In this document: piece by piece, positions 34,438 to 43,204 of the stretch | How the letters are laid out: every line of letters starts with the position of its first letter | Position numbering within the stretch: the first letter of the stretch is position 1 | DNA from: Pseudomonadota bacterium | Lineage (GTDB): Bacteria; Pseudomonadota; Gammaproteobacteria; Steroidobacterales; Steroidobacteraceae | Direction: 5' to 3' | DNA length: 64,000 nt | NCBI GenBank assembly: GCA_018241505.1 | Contig: JAFEDS010000007.1 | Coordinates: 62,001-126,000 of the forward strand | Program-made: the position numbers and the translations under genes | The notes under the pieces: model-generated | Databases searched by the model: none | What the model was told of the DNA's origin: nothing | The model's input: the letters and a program-made list of their open reading frames with translations, nothing else

Positions 34438-37437
34438 ATGACTGCCAATGGTCAAATCGCGCGGGCGGTACACCGTGCACTCATTCTGGGTGCAATCGCC
34501 GCCGCCAGCAGCATGCCGCTGCACGCGCAGGATCGAAGTGACTCCGATGCCGCCGCACCCAGCGCACCACTCGAAACGGTGACAGTGACGGGTTCCCGCA
34601 TCGTCGTTCCCAACGAAACCAGTATCAGTCCGGTCACCGCAATCTCCGCTGAACAGATCACCAACACCGGCAGAACCCGCGTTGAGGACGTACTCAACAC
34701 GTTGCCGCAGGTGTTCGGTTCGCAGAACTCCGGTGTGTCGAACGGCTCGAACGGTACGGCACTCGTCAACCTGCGCAACCTCGACTCCAAGCGCACCCTG
34801 GTGCTCGTCGACGGCCGCCGGCTCGGTCCCGGAGACCCAACGGGCGGCTTCGCGCGTAACACATACGGCGCCGACCTGAACATGATCCCGTCGCAGTTGA
34901 TTGAGCGCGTCGACGTCCTGACGGGCGGCGCCTCCTCAACTTACGGCGCGGACGCGGTTGCAGGCGTCATCAACTTCGTAATGAACAATCATTTCGAAGG
35001 CGTGAAGGTCAATGCGTCCTACGGCTTCAACCAGCACAGCAATCACAATGATGCGGCTGACAGCATCCTTGCGAACAACACCCCGGTCATCAACACGCCG
35101 AGCAGCGTGGATTCGGGTTTCGCAAAGGATGTCAACCTGATCCTGGGCGTGAACTCGCCGGACGGCCGCGGTAACGCAACGGCTTACGCGACATTCCGCA
35201 CCGTTTCGGCAGTGCTGGAAGGACCGTATGACTACTCCGGTTGTACTCTGAACTCCGGCGTAACACTGACGTGCGGTGGTTCGTCCACCACCGGGCCGCC
35301 AACTTCTTTCGGCCGCTTCCGCCAGGCGTTCCCGGATGGCACCGTGGGTCCCAACCAGAGCCTGAATGCGGACGGCACGCTGAGTCCGTTCGGAGCGGCC
35401 AACAACTACAATTATGGCGCGGTGAACTACTTCCAGAGGCCGGACGAGCGTTGGACCGCGGGTGCGTTCGCGCATTACGAGTTCAACGATCATGCGGATG
35501 CGTACTCCGAGTTCATGTTCATGCGGGACAACACCACGTCCCAGATCGCACCCAGCGGCGCGTTCTACGCAAGTTATCCGTTCGGCGATACGGGCGGACT
35601 CAACGTCAACTGCAGCAACCCGTTCCTGAACGCGAACGAGCTGACACAGTGGTGCGGTGGCTCGACGGCGGGTACCGCCAACTTGTTGATCGGCCGCCGC
35701 AACATCGAAGGTGGCGACCGCCAGCAATCACTGACTCACACCGATTGGCGCGTGGTCGTCGGCTCGCGTGGCGAGATTGTCGACGGATGGAAATACGACG
35801 CCTATGCACAGCAGGGTGAGGTGCAGTTCACCAGCTCGTTCCGCAACGACTTGTCCTGGACCAACATCCAGAACGCGCTGCTGGTCGAGAACGTGAATGG
35901 TACGCCGCAGTGCCAGTCCGTCATCAACGGCACCGACCCCCGGTGCGTGCCCTGGAACATCTTCACGCCCGGCGGCGTGACCAAGGCGGCGACCGACTAC
36001 CTGAGCATTCCGCTGCTGGCAACCGGCACGGTCACCGAACGCGTCGCAGACGCCAACGTCACCGGCGACCTCGGCAAGTACGGCGTTCAGTCGCCGCTGG
36101 CCAAGTCCGGCGTCCAGGTCAACTTCGGTGTGGAGTGGCGCCAGGAGAAGTCCGACTTCCTGCCTGACTATGCATTCCAGAACGGCCTGGGTGCGGGCCA
36201 GGGCGGAGCGACTTTGCCGATCGCCGGCCAGTACTCCGTGCGTGAGGGATTCATGGAAGCCCGCGCACCGCTGGTGGAGGATGCGGCGTTCGCCAAGAGC
36301 GTGTCTCTCGAGACCGGCTATCGCTATTCGAGCTACAGCCTGGGTTTCAAGACCAACACGTACAAGTTCGGCGTCGAATGGTCGCCGTTGGATGACATCC
36401 GCTTCCGCGGCAGCTTCCAGCGCGCGGTCCGCGTACCGAACGTCGGCGAGCTGTACAGCCCGGTCGCGGTCGGCCTGGACGGCGTGACCGACCTGTGCTC
36501 CGGTACGACGCCCAACCTGACTCTCGCGCAGTGCGAGCTCCAGGGTGTCAAACCCTCTCAGTACGGCAACTCGGTCGATCAGAACCCGGCCGCGCAGTAC
36601 AACGGCCTGATTGGCGGCAACCCGAACCTGAAGCCGGAAACGGCCATCACCAAGTCGTTTGGTGTCAGCCTGACGCCGACCTTCCTCGAAGGCCTGCGCA
36701 TCCAGGTCGACTACTTCGATATCGACATTCAGAACGCCATTCAGAACCCGAACGCGGACTTCACGATGGTGCTGTGCTCGCAGACCGGCAATCCGGAACT
36801 GTGCGGCAAGATCCATCGCGATCCCACCGGCTCGCTGGACGGCTCGCCCTCGAACAGCTATGTCGAGGACTTGCTGACCAACATCGGCAGCCTGCAGACG
36901 CGCGGCGTGGATATCGACTCGTCGTACAAGCTGAACCTCAACGCGGCCGGCAAGCTCGGCTTCCAGTTGACGGGGACCTATACCAGCAAGTACATCACCC
37001 ACGCCCAGCAGGGTGCGTCCTACGATTGCGCCGGATACTTCGGCGGAATCTGCGGCGCTCCGCTGCCGAAGTGGCGCAGCAACTTCACCACATCGTACAC
37101 GACCCCGATCAAGGGCCTGGACTTTGCGGCAACGTGGCGCTTCCTGGATGCGGTCAAGGACGATTCGAACGCTCCGGGCTTGAGCTTCCTGAAGAATACG
37201 AGCTCCGACAATCCGTCGGATCAGCGTATGTCCAGCCGCAGCTACCTCGACCTGACGGCCAGCTACCAGTACGACAAGTACAACCTGCGGGTCGGCGTGA
37301 ACAACGTGTTGGATAAGGATCCGCCGATCATTGGCGCGAGCGTCTGCCCGGCCGGACCTTGCAACGGCAACACCTGGCCGGTGATCTACGACACCGTAGG
37401 TCGGCAGTTGTTCATGATGGTGACAGCGGAGTTCTAA
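34438..37437 (+). CDS. TonB-dependent receptor 4 of tandem array
   Basis: This 999-residue receptor has the array's signal peptide, TonB-box-like segment, plug, Cys-paired loops and terminal MMVTAEF. The 5' end is nearly identical to receptor 2, including MTANGQIARAVHRAL. The ELTQWCGGSTAG and LLIGRRNIEGG segments follow receptor 1, and the C-terminal barrel follows receptor 3, which indicates recombination between copies. AGGGAGG lies 6-7 bases before the ATG. Its terminator ends 16 bp before the start of the oxygenase gene, so the two are presumably linked. Substrate unknown. Confidence 0.95.
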   Translation: MTANGQIARAVHRALILGAIAAASSMPLHAQDRSDSDAAAPSAPLETVTVTGSRIVVPNETSISPVTAISAEQITNTGRTRVEDVLNTLPQVFGSQNSGVSNGSNGTALVNLRNLDSKRTLVLVDGRRLGPGDPTGGFARNTYGADLNMIPSQLIERVDVLTGGASSTYGADAVAGVINFVMNNHFEGVKVNASYGFNQHSNHNDAADSILANNTPVINTPSSVDSGFAKDVNLILGVNSPDGRGNATAYATFRTVSAVLEGPYDYSGCTLNSGVTLTCGGSSTTGPPTSFGRFRQAFPDGTVGPNQSLNADGTLSPFGAANNYNYGAVNYFQRPDERWTAGAFAHYEFNDHADAYSEFMFMRDNTTSQIAPSGAFYASYPFGDTGGLNVNCSNPFLNANELTQWCGGSTAGTANLLIGRRNIEGGDRQQSLTHTDWRVVVGSRGEIVDGWKYDAYAQQGEVQFTSSFRNDLSWTNIQNALLVENVNGTPQCQSVINGTDPRCVPWNIFTPGGVTKAATDYLSIPLLATGTVTERVADANVTGDLGKYGVQSPLAKSGVQVNFGVEWRQEKSDFLPDYAFQNGLGAGQGGATLPIAGQYSVREGFMEARAPLVEDAAFAKSVSLETGYRYSSYSLGFKTNTYKFGVEWSPLDDIRFRGSFQRAVRVPNVGELYSPVAVGLDGVTDLCSGTTPNLTLAQCELQGVKPSQYGNSVDQNPAAQYNGLIGGNPNLKPETAITKSFGVSLTPTFLEGLRIQVDYFDIDIQNAIQNPNADFTMVLCSQTGNPELCGKIHRDPTGSLDGSPSNSYVEDLLTNIGSLQTRGVDIDSSYKLNLNAAGKLGFQLTGTYTSKYITHAQQGASYDCAGYFGGICGAPLPKWRSNFTTSYTTPIKGLDFAATWRFLDAVKDDSNAPGLSFLKNTSSDNPSDQRMSSRSYLDLTASYQYDKYNLRVGVNNVLDKDPPIIGASVCPAGPCNGNTWPVIYDTVGRQLFMMVTAEF

Positions 37438-37447
37438 GCACGAGAAC

Positions 37448-37507
37448 TGTTCGTTCCGACGAGCATTGCAACTGGCGGTGGGCCCTAGGGCCCGCCGCCT
37501 TTTTTTT
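37448..37507 (+). terminator. terminator between receptor 4 and oxygenase gene
   Basis: A small hairpin (TGTTCGT/ACGAGCA, one G-U pair) precedes GGCGGTGGGCCC-TA-GGGCCCGCCGCC and eight T residues ending at 37507. Only 15 bp remain before the GTG of the next gene, too few for a promoter. Confidence 0.85.
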
Positions 37508-37522
37508 GGTAGAGTTGCCGGC

Positions 37523-38188
37523 GTGCAAGCCACTCCCTTTTTCGCCATTCCCTTCGGCTTCGCGAAGCTCGAACCGGCGCAGGCCCTGAACAACGAGCTG
37601 GCGGACCTGTTCCGCCGGCGCGCGACCGAAGGTGCGCGGTACGCCAATCCACGGCCGCTCACTCAGCGCAACGGCCAGGTGTTCGAGAGCGAATTCCAGA
37701 TGTTCAAGTGGCCGGAACCGTGCGTGCGGCAGTTGAAGGAATTCTGCTGGCACCACCTGATGCAGTTCATCGGCCAACTGAACGGCTATGACAACGCGAC
37801 CCTGGGCCGCATGATGATTTATTCGGATTCGTGGTTTCACATCACGCGGCGCGGCGGCTTCTTCGCCCTGCACAACCATCCGAATGCGTCCTGGTCCGGC
37901 GTTTATTGCGTCGATCCGGGCAAACATGACGCGGATCAGCGTGACAGCGGTTTACTCAGCTTCATGAATCCGGCCGTCGCATCGGCGATGTACATGGATG
38001 CCGCCACGGCCAACCTGCAGGGCGCGTTTGCCTATCACATCCGGCACGTCCGCCTCGAGCCCGGCCAGCTCGTGTTGTTTCCGTCCTGGATCCTGCACGA
38101 CGTCAAGCCGTTCCAGGGTGAAGGCGAGCGCATCACCGTGGCGTTCAATTGTTGGTTTACGATGCAGGATCCGCCGGGGACCCGCTGA
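37523..38188 (+). CDS. putative 2-oxoglutarate/Fe(II) oxygenase, TIGR02466-like (copy 1)
   Basis: This protein has 221 residues from a GTG start (VQATPFFAIPFGFA). It has the TIGR02466-type pattern: WFHITRRGG, then HNHPNASWSGVYCV with probable iron-binding His117 and His119. Near the end, FPSWILHDVKPFQGEGERIT carries a further His192 and Arg203 for 2-oxoglutarate. These proteins are predicted dioxygenases, hydroxylating an unknown substrate. There is no signal peptide, so it acts in the cytosol. The ribosome-binding site is weak. Two relatives lie at 42.5-43.8 kb. Expression must come from read-through of the receptor 4 terminator or from a promoter inside that gene. Confidence 0.8.
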   Translation: MQATPFFAIPFGFAKLEPAQALNNELADLFRRRATEGARYANPRPLTQRNGQVFESEFQMFKWPEPCVRQLKEFCWHHLMQFIGQLNGYDNATLGRMMIYSDSWFHITRRGGFFALHNHPNASWSGVYCVDPGKHDADQRDSGLLSFMNPAVASAMYMDAATANLQGAFAYHIRHVRLEPGQLVLFPSWILHDVKPFQGEGERITVAFNCWFTMQDPPGTR

Positions 38189-38230
38189 CGGCGGACCCGG
38201 GCTCCGCGCGGCCAGTGCCGCGCTGATAAA

Positions 38231-38752
38231 CTATCGTAGCCGGCTGACTTTCGAGCCTCGGCCGCTGGGGGGCAGCATCCAGAAGGATCCCAGCATCGCC
38301 CGTGAGATGGTGACGGAGTCGCCCACCTGCACGCCCAGGTCGGCGTTTCCCAGTTGTTGCCAACGCTGACCGTTGTCGAGCTCCATGACGAGCGCGCCAT
38401 TGGGCCGGTGATGAGTGGCCGTCACAGTGGCCTTGACCGACTTGACCTCTTCGACAATCTCCCGTTTGACGGGGGGCAGGCCAAAATCGCGCTTCGCCGC
38501 GCCAGTGTCCGCCACCGGTGTTCGAGGTACCGCAGCCGCCGCCGGCGCGCTTGCCGGGGCAGCGGTGGCCGGGGCCCCGGTTGCTGCCGCGGGTGGCGGT
38601 TGGGACCGCAACCCCCGCGCCACTCCGTCATAACATGACAGGCGCGCGGCGTCGGCCGGCACAGCGGCGCAGGCGAGAATCCGGGAAGTTGAATTGTCGG
38701 CGCCATGGGCGACTGCAACAGCGGCCCAAAGGCTCAAAATCAGGAATCGCAT
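38231..38752 (-). CDS. small secreted Cys-containing protein (copy A)
   Basis: This 173-residue protein starts with a signal peptide MRFLILSLWAAVAVAHGA. It has a two-Cys motif ILACAAVPADAARLSCYDGV, a Pro/Ala-rich linker (residues about 50-85) and a C-terminal beta domain with MELDNGQRWQQLG and GDSVTISRAMLGSFWML. The same plan occurs in the protein at 48.9-49.6 kb (ARCRAISGAGQRLACYD, LVLDNGQTWRLIE, GDTVTIKRAALGSYLL). Both copies lie directly downstream of a TPR-beta-hydroxylase gene. The function is unknown. It is the third gene of a minus-strand unit, 8 bp after the hydroxylase gene. Confidence 0.7.
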   Translation of the reverse strand: MRFLILSLWAAVAVAHGADNSTSRILACAAVPADAARLSCYDGVARGLRSQPPPAAATGAPATAAPASAPAAAAVPRTPVADTGAAKRDFGLPPVKREIVEEVKSVKATVTATHHRPNGALVMELDNGQRWQQLGNADLGVQVGDSVTISRAMLGSFWMLPPSGRGSKVSRLR

Positions 38753-38760
38753 ATCGATAC

Positions 38761-40059
38761 TCAGTGCTGAATCTGCCAGGGATTGACGCCGCCGTAAAAC
38801 TCTTCAACCCCCACCGCCGTCTCGGTCACCAACTTGCGCTCCGCTTCGGTCAGATACGGATTCCAGACATCGAAAATCAGAATGGCGCGCGGTGCATCGC
38901 TCTCATTCCACGCCTCGTGCTCCACGGTGTCATCAAACACCCAGGCTTCACCGGCCTGCCACTGCCTGCGATCGCCGCCCACCCGGAATGTGCATTTGCC
39001 CGGCAGTAGCAGCGGCAGGTGCACGGTCAGGCGGGTGTTGGTCGCACCATTGTGCGGCGGAATGTGACTTTTTGCGTCGAGAATTGAAAAGAACGCCGTG
39101 GGCCCGTGTCCGCTGATTTCGATACGAGGCACCTTGGCAAGCGCCGCGACCGTCGCCGGACAACGCGCCTGGTGCTCGGCAAATGCCTTGCCTTCGCGCC
39201 AGAGATAGAAAGCACTCCAGCGGCGCGAGTGATTCAACTCTTTCCACTGATCAATGGGCACGCCCTCCGGAAAGGCTACGTAAGGCACGAGGCTGTCCTG
39301 GTCTTGGGCAAACACCCGCTCAAACTCCGCGCGAATCGCCGGCGCGGCCGCTTCCAACTCCGCGAGCCACGGAAATTCGCTCCGCGGATAGAACCCATAG
39401 GCCGGCAGATAGGGGAAATACATGAACGTGGGCTGCGGCAGAAACGGGCGCCGCCGGCCGAGAAGGATTTCGAGGCAGTGATCAAAGCGCATCTCATCGG
39501 CCAGGCCTGAGCGCGTCGGGCCGAGCCTGTCGCGCAGAAATGCCGTGAGCGCTTCGCCGTTCTCGCGCACGCAGTTGACTGCAAGCTGGATGGCCGGTTT
39601 CAGGCTGGGTGGCAGATTCGCGCGCGGCGCAATCGAGGCCAGGGCTGCCTGATACGCCGCCGCCGCCGAACGGGTCCGGCCGAGCCGATTCAACAGAGAG
39701 CCCTTCTGCAGCAGGGCGGGCAGAAACCGCGGCTCAATCGCCAGCGCTTTCTCCAGCGAGACCATTTCGTCATCGGCCAGTCCGAGCTGGCTCTGCGCGG
39801 CACTCAAATTGACCCAGAAGGCGGGATTGGTGGCATCGAGGGCCACCGCCGCCTGCAGGACTTCCTGAGCAGCCTGGCTGTTGCCCCGATGGATGTAGCG
39901 CTGACCGAGGGCGTTCAGAACCAGGGGATGGCGCGGCGCCATGGATTCGAGGCGCGCCAGGAGCTGGTCCGCCTTGGCGGTCTCACCGCTGTTGAAGGCA
40001 CTCTCGAACTGCTGAACCCACGCACGTACCTGTGTGTCGTCGACTGGAATTGCACTCAT
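38761..40059 (-). CDS. TPR-aspartyl/asparaginyl beta-hydroxylase (copy A)
   Basis: I start the protein at MSAIPVDDTQ, giving 432 residues; the longer frame runs into the protease gene. Residues about 10-145 form TPR repeats (ALGQRYIHRGNSQAAQEVL, AYQAAL). Residues 320-410 form the PF05118-type hydroxylase domain with HIPPHNGATNTRLTVHLPL (His336), the FDDTVEHEAWN motif (His381) and Arg391 for 2-oxoglutarate. This follows the two-His iron site of the aspartyl beta-hydroxylase family. The enzyme would hydroxylate Asp or Asn in a protein or peptide, with the TPRs binding it. It sits 10 bp after the aspartyl protease gene and 8 bp before the secreted-protein gene. Confidence 0.88.
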   Translation of the reverse strand: MSAIPVDDTQVRAWVQQFESAFNSGETAKADQLLARLESMAPRHPLVLNALGQRYIHRGNSQAAQEVLQAAVALDATNPAFWVNLSAAQSQLGLADDEMVSLEKALAIEPRFLPALLQKGSLLNRLGRTRSAAAAYQAALASIAPRANLPPSLKPAIQLAVNCVRENGEALTAFLRDRLGPTRSGLADEMRFDHCLEILLGRRRPFLPQPTFMYFPYLPAYGFYPRSEFPWLAELEAAAPAIRAEFERVFAQDQDSLVPYVAFPEGVPIDQWKELNHSRRWSAFYLWREGKAFAEHQARCPATVAALAKVPRIEISGHGPTAFFSILDAKSHIPPHNGATNTRLTVHLPLLLPGKCTFRVGGDRRQWQAGEAWVFDDTVEHEAWNESDAPRAILIFDVWNPYLTEAERKLVTETAVGVEEFYGGVNPWQIQH

Positions 40060-40069
40060 GGTGCGTATT

Positions 40070-41002
40070 TTACCCCACCCCCAGGTACGCCCCTTCGAAA
40101 TACAACTCGCGATTGCGGAAATCGATACCGAGTGAGCGAACCGTTCCCAGCACATCCATCCCGAGAATCATGGCCGGCCGCTTTTGCAGATCCCAGACGT
40201 CGAAAATATGGAAATCGCCGTAAATGAGGTCTACATCAATCAGCTTGAGCGGGCCGAATTCAATGATTGGCGCAAGCCCCCGTTCGCCTCTCGCGATGTC
40301 GCTCGACGTCCCGAACACGTCCGTGAAATTCGGTGCCTTTCTCGAGCTCTGCCAGTGACGAAGGGCCTCCCGGAGTGCCGGGTTCCCCAAAGAGCGCTCG
40401 GCCCCGGTGTCCACGATGGCAATGGCATGCACTCCGCCGACCCTGACGTCAACCGTCATCAGTCCGTTCTCCATGATCTTGGCGCGAATCCTCTGGAAAC
40501 CGCGGGGAGCCAGTCCGATGTTCGGCCTCGAGATGGTGACGCGGTTGCGGGTGAACTCCACCATGATCCGTTCGTTCCGCAATCCCGCCGCACCGAGAAT
40601 TCCATCCGCGCCGCCCATGATGGGTGCCCAGATCACGGGCAATCGCAAAGAACGCAACTCGAGATCGCCGGCCTTCAGCACATCGATGGGCACCGATGGC
40701 GCACGGACGGAGCCGGTGACGCCGTTCACCACAAAGGGATAGTCATCGCTCGACTCCAGTCCGAGCGTCGCGGCGAGCTCTGGCGAGACAGTCGAGTAAC
40801 TGGCGCCCGTGTCCACCAAAAGCCGGAAGGGCCCACGCCCGTTGATCATGACCGGCGCGAGAATCCGGCCGATCTGATCCTTACGGGTAGGACTGGCAAA
40901 TAGGACGGTGCCGTCCGGCGGCCCCGCCGGCGGCGGGTTGCCGAACGCCTGCGTACCCGACAGAACGAGCAGCAACGCCCACTCAATGCGCAAAATTCTC
41001 AA
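40070..41002 (-). CDS. exported aspartyl protease, two retropepsin-like halves (second copy)
   Basis: I choose a TTG start (LRILRIEWALLLVLSG) because AAAGGGGG lies about eight bases upstream and the hydrophobic signal segment follows; this gives 310 residues. The upstream part of the longer frame overlaps the divergent sulfotransferase gene. The landmarks match the first copy: FASPTRKDQIGRILAPVMIN, LLVDTGASYSTVSP, AIVDTGAERSLGN and the terminal WDLQKRPAMILGMDVLGT. It is periplasmic by its signal. It heads a unit with the TPR-hydroxylase and the secreted Cys protein. Confidence 0.85.
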   Translation of the reverse strand: MRILRIEWALLLVLSGTQAFGNPPPAGPPDGTVLFASPTRKDQIGRILAPVMINGRGPFRLLVDTGASYSTVSPELAATLGLESSDDYPFVVNGVTGSVRAPSVPIDVLKAGDLELRSLRLPVIWAPIMGGADGILGAAGLRNERIMVEFTRNRVTISRPNIGLAPRGFQRIRAKIMENGLMTVDVRVGGVHAIAIVDTGAERSLGNPALREALRHWQSSRKAPNFTDVFGTSSDIARGERGLAPIIEFGPLKLIDVDLIYGDFHIFDVWDLQKRPAMILGMDVLGTVRSLGIDFRNRELYFEGAYLGVG

Positions 41003-41099
41003 CGAGCGGCCCCCTTTGTCCGTGTCATCGTATTGGATACGCGCGCCGGCCGCCGTGCTATAGGTCGGGTGGCGAGTCCAAAGTTGCCTGGGGTGGACC

Positions 41100-42542
41100 T
41101 TGACGAACGGCCTGGATCGAATGGTTCTGGAGGCGCAAGCGCTGCAGCGCCAAGGGCGCGTTCCCGAAGCCATTCAGGCCTATCAGAAGGCCCTCGGGGA
41201 GCGGCCTGATCGGGCCGATTGCTGGTACAACCTCGGCGTATTGCTGCGTCAACAGCGCCAGCTTCCGGAGGCGCTCGCCGCGTACCAGCGAGCATTGGAC
41301 TACGGGATTTCGGCGCCCGAGGAAGTGCACCTGAACCGGGCGGTCATCTACTCCGACTATCTGCGGCAGGACTCGGCCGCGGAGCAGGAGCTGACGCAGG
41401 CGCTGCAGAACAACCCGAACTACATTCCGGCGCTGCTCAATCTAGCCAACCTGCACGAAGACCGGGGCGGGCGTTCGGAAGCCGGTGCGTTGTATGGGCG
41501 AGTACTGACGCTGAATCCGCGTTGCTTCGAGGCCCTGGCGCGCTTCGCAAATCTGCAACCGGCTGCGAGCGCCGACAACCGCTTGATCGTGGAAATTGAG
41601 GAGGCGCTGCAAGCCCCCGCCGCCGCGGCCGAGCAAGCGAGTCTACTGTTTGCTCTGGGCCGCCTGCGAGATGGCAAAGGGCAATACGCAGCAGCGTTCG
41701 AGGCGTACACGGCAGCAAATGCGCGCAGCCGCGCGAGCGCGGCTCCCGGCACCGCCACTTACAACCGCAAGCGGCAGGAGGATCTGGTCGACCAGTTGAT
41801 TCTGCGTTACCCGGCTGGAGCCGTCGCAGCGGCTGGCGGGTTGGAGGCCGCCGGCACGCAGCCGCAGCCGATTTTCATCTGCGGTATGTTTCGTTCGGGG
41901 TCGACGCTCGCCGAACAATTGCTGGCGAGACACCCGCAGCTCGCGGCGGGCGGTGAGTTGGATATTCTGCCGCGACTCGCTGCGACCGCGGCGCCCGCCT
42001 CGTCCCTCGCCGCAACCTACCGGGCGCAGTTGCGGCGGATGTTTCCCGGCGCGGCCTATGTAACCGACAAGCGCCCCGACAACTTCCTGCACATCGGTTT
42101 CATCAAGAGCCTGTTTCCTGACGCACCGATCGTGCACACGAGCCGCGACCCGCTCGACAATTGTCTGTCGATCTTCTTCCTGCACCTGGACCACAGCATG
42201 GCCTACGCGCTCAATCTATTGGATATCGGTCACTATTTCCGCCAGTACCGCCGCCTCATGGCACACTGGCAGCGCTGCTATCCCCACGATCTGTTTGAGC
42301 TCAACTACGATACCTTCGTCCACCAACCGGCCCGGCAGGCGGCCCGGCTGTTCGGGTTTCTCGGCCTCGATTGGGATGATCGCTACCTGGAGCCCGAATC
42401 GCGCGGCCGCGCCGTGAAGACCGCCAGTGTCTGGCAGGTGCGTGAGCCGATCTATACCCGCTCGTCGGGACGAGCGGCACACTACCGCGATCAGTTGGGT
42501 GAGTTACGCGCGCTGCTGTCCGATCTGCTGCCGACATCATGA
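41100..42542 (+). CDS. TPR-sulfotransferase (copy 1)
   Basis: The protein has 480 residues from a TTG start with GGGGTGG upstream; an ATG seven codons later is possible. Residues 5-150 are TPR repeats (CWYNLGVLLRQQRQLPEALA). The sulfotransferase domain shows the 5'-phosphosulfate loop IFICGMFRSGSTLAEQLLA (about 258-276), ITDKRPDNF-type TDKRPDNFLHIGFI, and the 3'-phosphate segment VHTSRDPLDNCLS. It would use PAPS to sulfate a hydroxyl, possibly on a protein. Its stop overlaps the next gene as ATGA, and it heads a three-gene unit with two oxygenase-like genes. It is divergent from the protease-hydroxylase unit. Confidence 0.88.
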   Translation: MTNGLDRMVLEAQALQRQGRVPEAIQAYQKALGERPDRADCWYNLGVLLRQQRQLPEALAAYQRALDYGISAPEEVHLNRAVIYSDYLRQDSAAEQELTQALQNNPNYIPALLNLANLHEDRGGRSEAGALYGRVLTLNPRCFEALARFANLQPAASADNRLIVEIEEALQAPAAAAEQASLLFALGRLRDGKGQYAAAFEAYTAANARSRASAAPGTATYNRKRQEDLVDQLILRYPAGAVAAAGGLEAAGTQPQPIFICGMFRSGSTLAEQLLARHPQLAAGGELDILPRLAATAAPASSLAATYRAQLRRMFPGAAYVTDKRPDNFLHIGFIKSLFPDAPIVHTSRDPLDNCLSIFFLHLDHSMAYALNLLDIGHYFRQYRRLMAHWQRCYPHDLFELNYDTFVHQPARQAARLFGFLGLDWDDRYLEPESRGRAVKTASVWQVREPIYTRSSGRAAHYRDQLGELRALLSDLLPTS

Positions 42543-43204
42543 GTCAGGGCTCAATATCCATCGTACCCATCTTCGCCACACCCTTGGCGATAGTGACGGT
42601 GCCGGCGGCGCCACAAACCAACGAGCGGGTGGCGCAATTGTTTGCGCAGCATGTGACGGCGAATCCCGCGCCGCCGGGAGCGGCCCGGCTGAGTTACCAA
42701 AGCGCTGATGACCTCCTCGATTGGACTGATGAGCCGGTGCGGCAACTTTGCGGCGAAATTCTGCGCGGTGTGTGGTCAACCGCAGCCGCGGTTACCACAC
42801 TGACCGCGGAGCAACTCAAATCGCTATCGATGCAGGCGCGGGCCGCTTTCACGATCGTACAACCCAACGGCTGCGTGCCCGCGACCAGCCACTCCCTGAC
42901 AGCGTGGTGCGGAATCTATTGTCTCCAGGCTCCAACGCCGGCGCCTCAACGAGGCGATAGCGGGGTCGTACGGTTCTACGAATCGCGGTTCGGAGCCATG
43001 CTGTCCGATGCCACCAGCAGTGCGATGCGCGTCCCTTTCACGTCCGGTCACTACACATGGCGTGCCACTCCAGGGCAGCTAATAGTCTTCCCGGGCTCGC
43101 TCAGCCATGAAATTCCGCTGATCCGGTCGGATACTCCATTGGTCTTTATTGCGGTGCGCACGCGTTTTGTGGGTCCCGGCCAGGAAGGACTATCGCGATG
43201 GTGA
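42539..43204 (+). CDS. divergent 2OG/Fe(II) oxygenase-like protein (copy 2, active-site altered)
   Basis: This 221-residue protein has the fold pattern of its neighbours (IVPIFATPLAIVTV at the N-terminus, AWCGIYCLQA, LIVFPGSLSHEIP), but key positions differ. The HNHP iron motif is TSHSLTAW, so the first His is lost, and the RIT segment holding the 2-oxoglutarate Arg reads TPLVFIAV. It may be inactive, a structural partner, or use different ligands. It overlaps the sulfotransferase gene by four bases and the following oxygenase gene by seven, so all three are co-translated. Confidence 0.6.
   Translation: MSQGSISIVPIFATPLAIVTVPAAPQTNERVAQLFAQHVTANPAPPGAARLSYQSADDLLDWTDEPVRQLCGEILRGVWSTAAAVTTLTAEQLKSLSMQARAAFTIVQPNGCVPATSHSLTAWCGIYCLQAPTPAPQRGDSGVVRFYESRFGAMLSDATSSAMRVPFTSGHYTWRATPGQLIVFPGSLSHEIPLIRSDTPLVFIAVRTRFVGPGQEGLSRW

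Noticed and set aside
35728-37662. A 644-codon minus-strand open frame opposite receptor 4.
   Set aside because: The same kind of frame appears opposite the paralogous receptors, as expected for GC-rich antisense reading. It has no start signal or motif.
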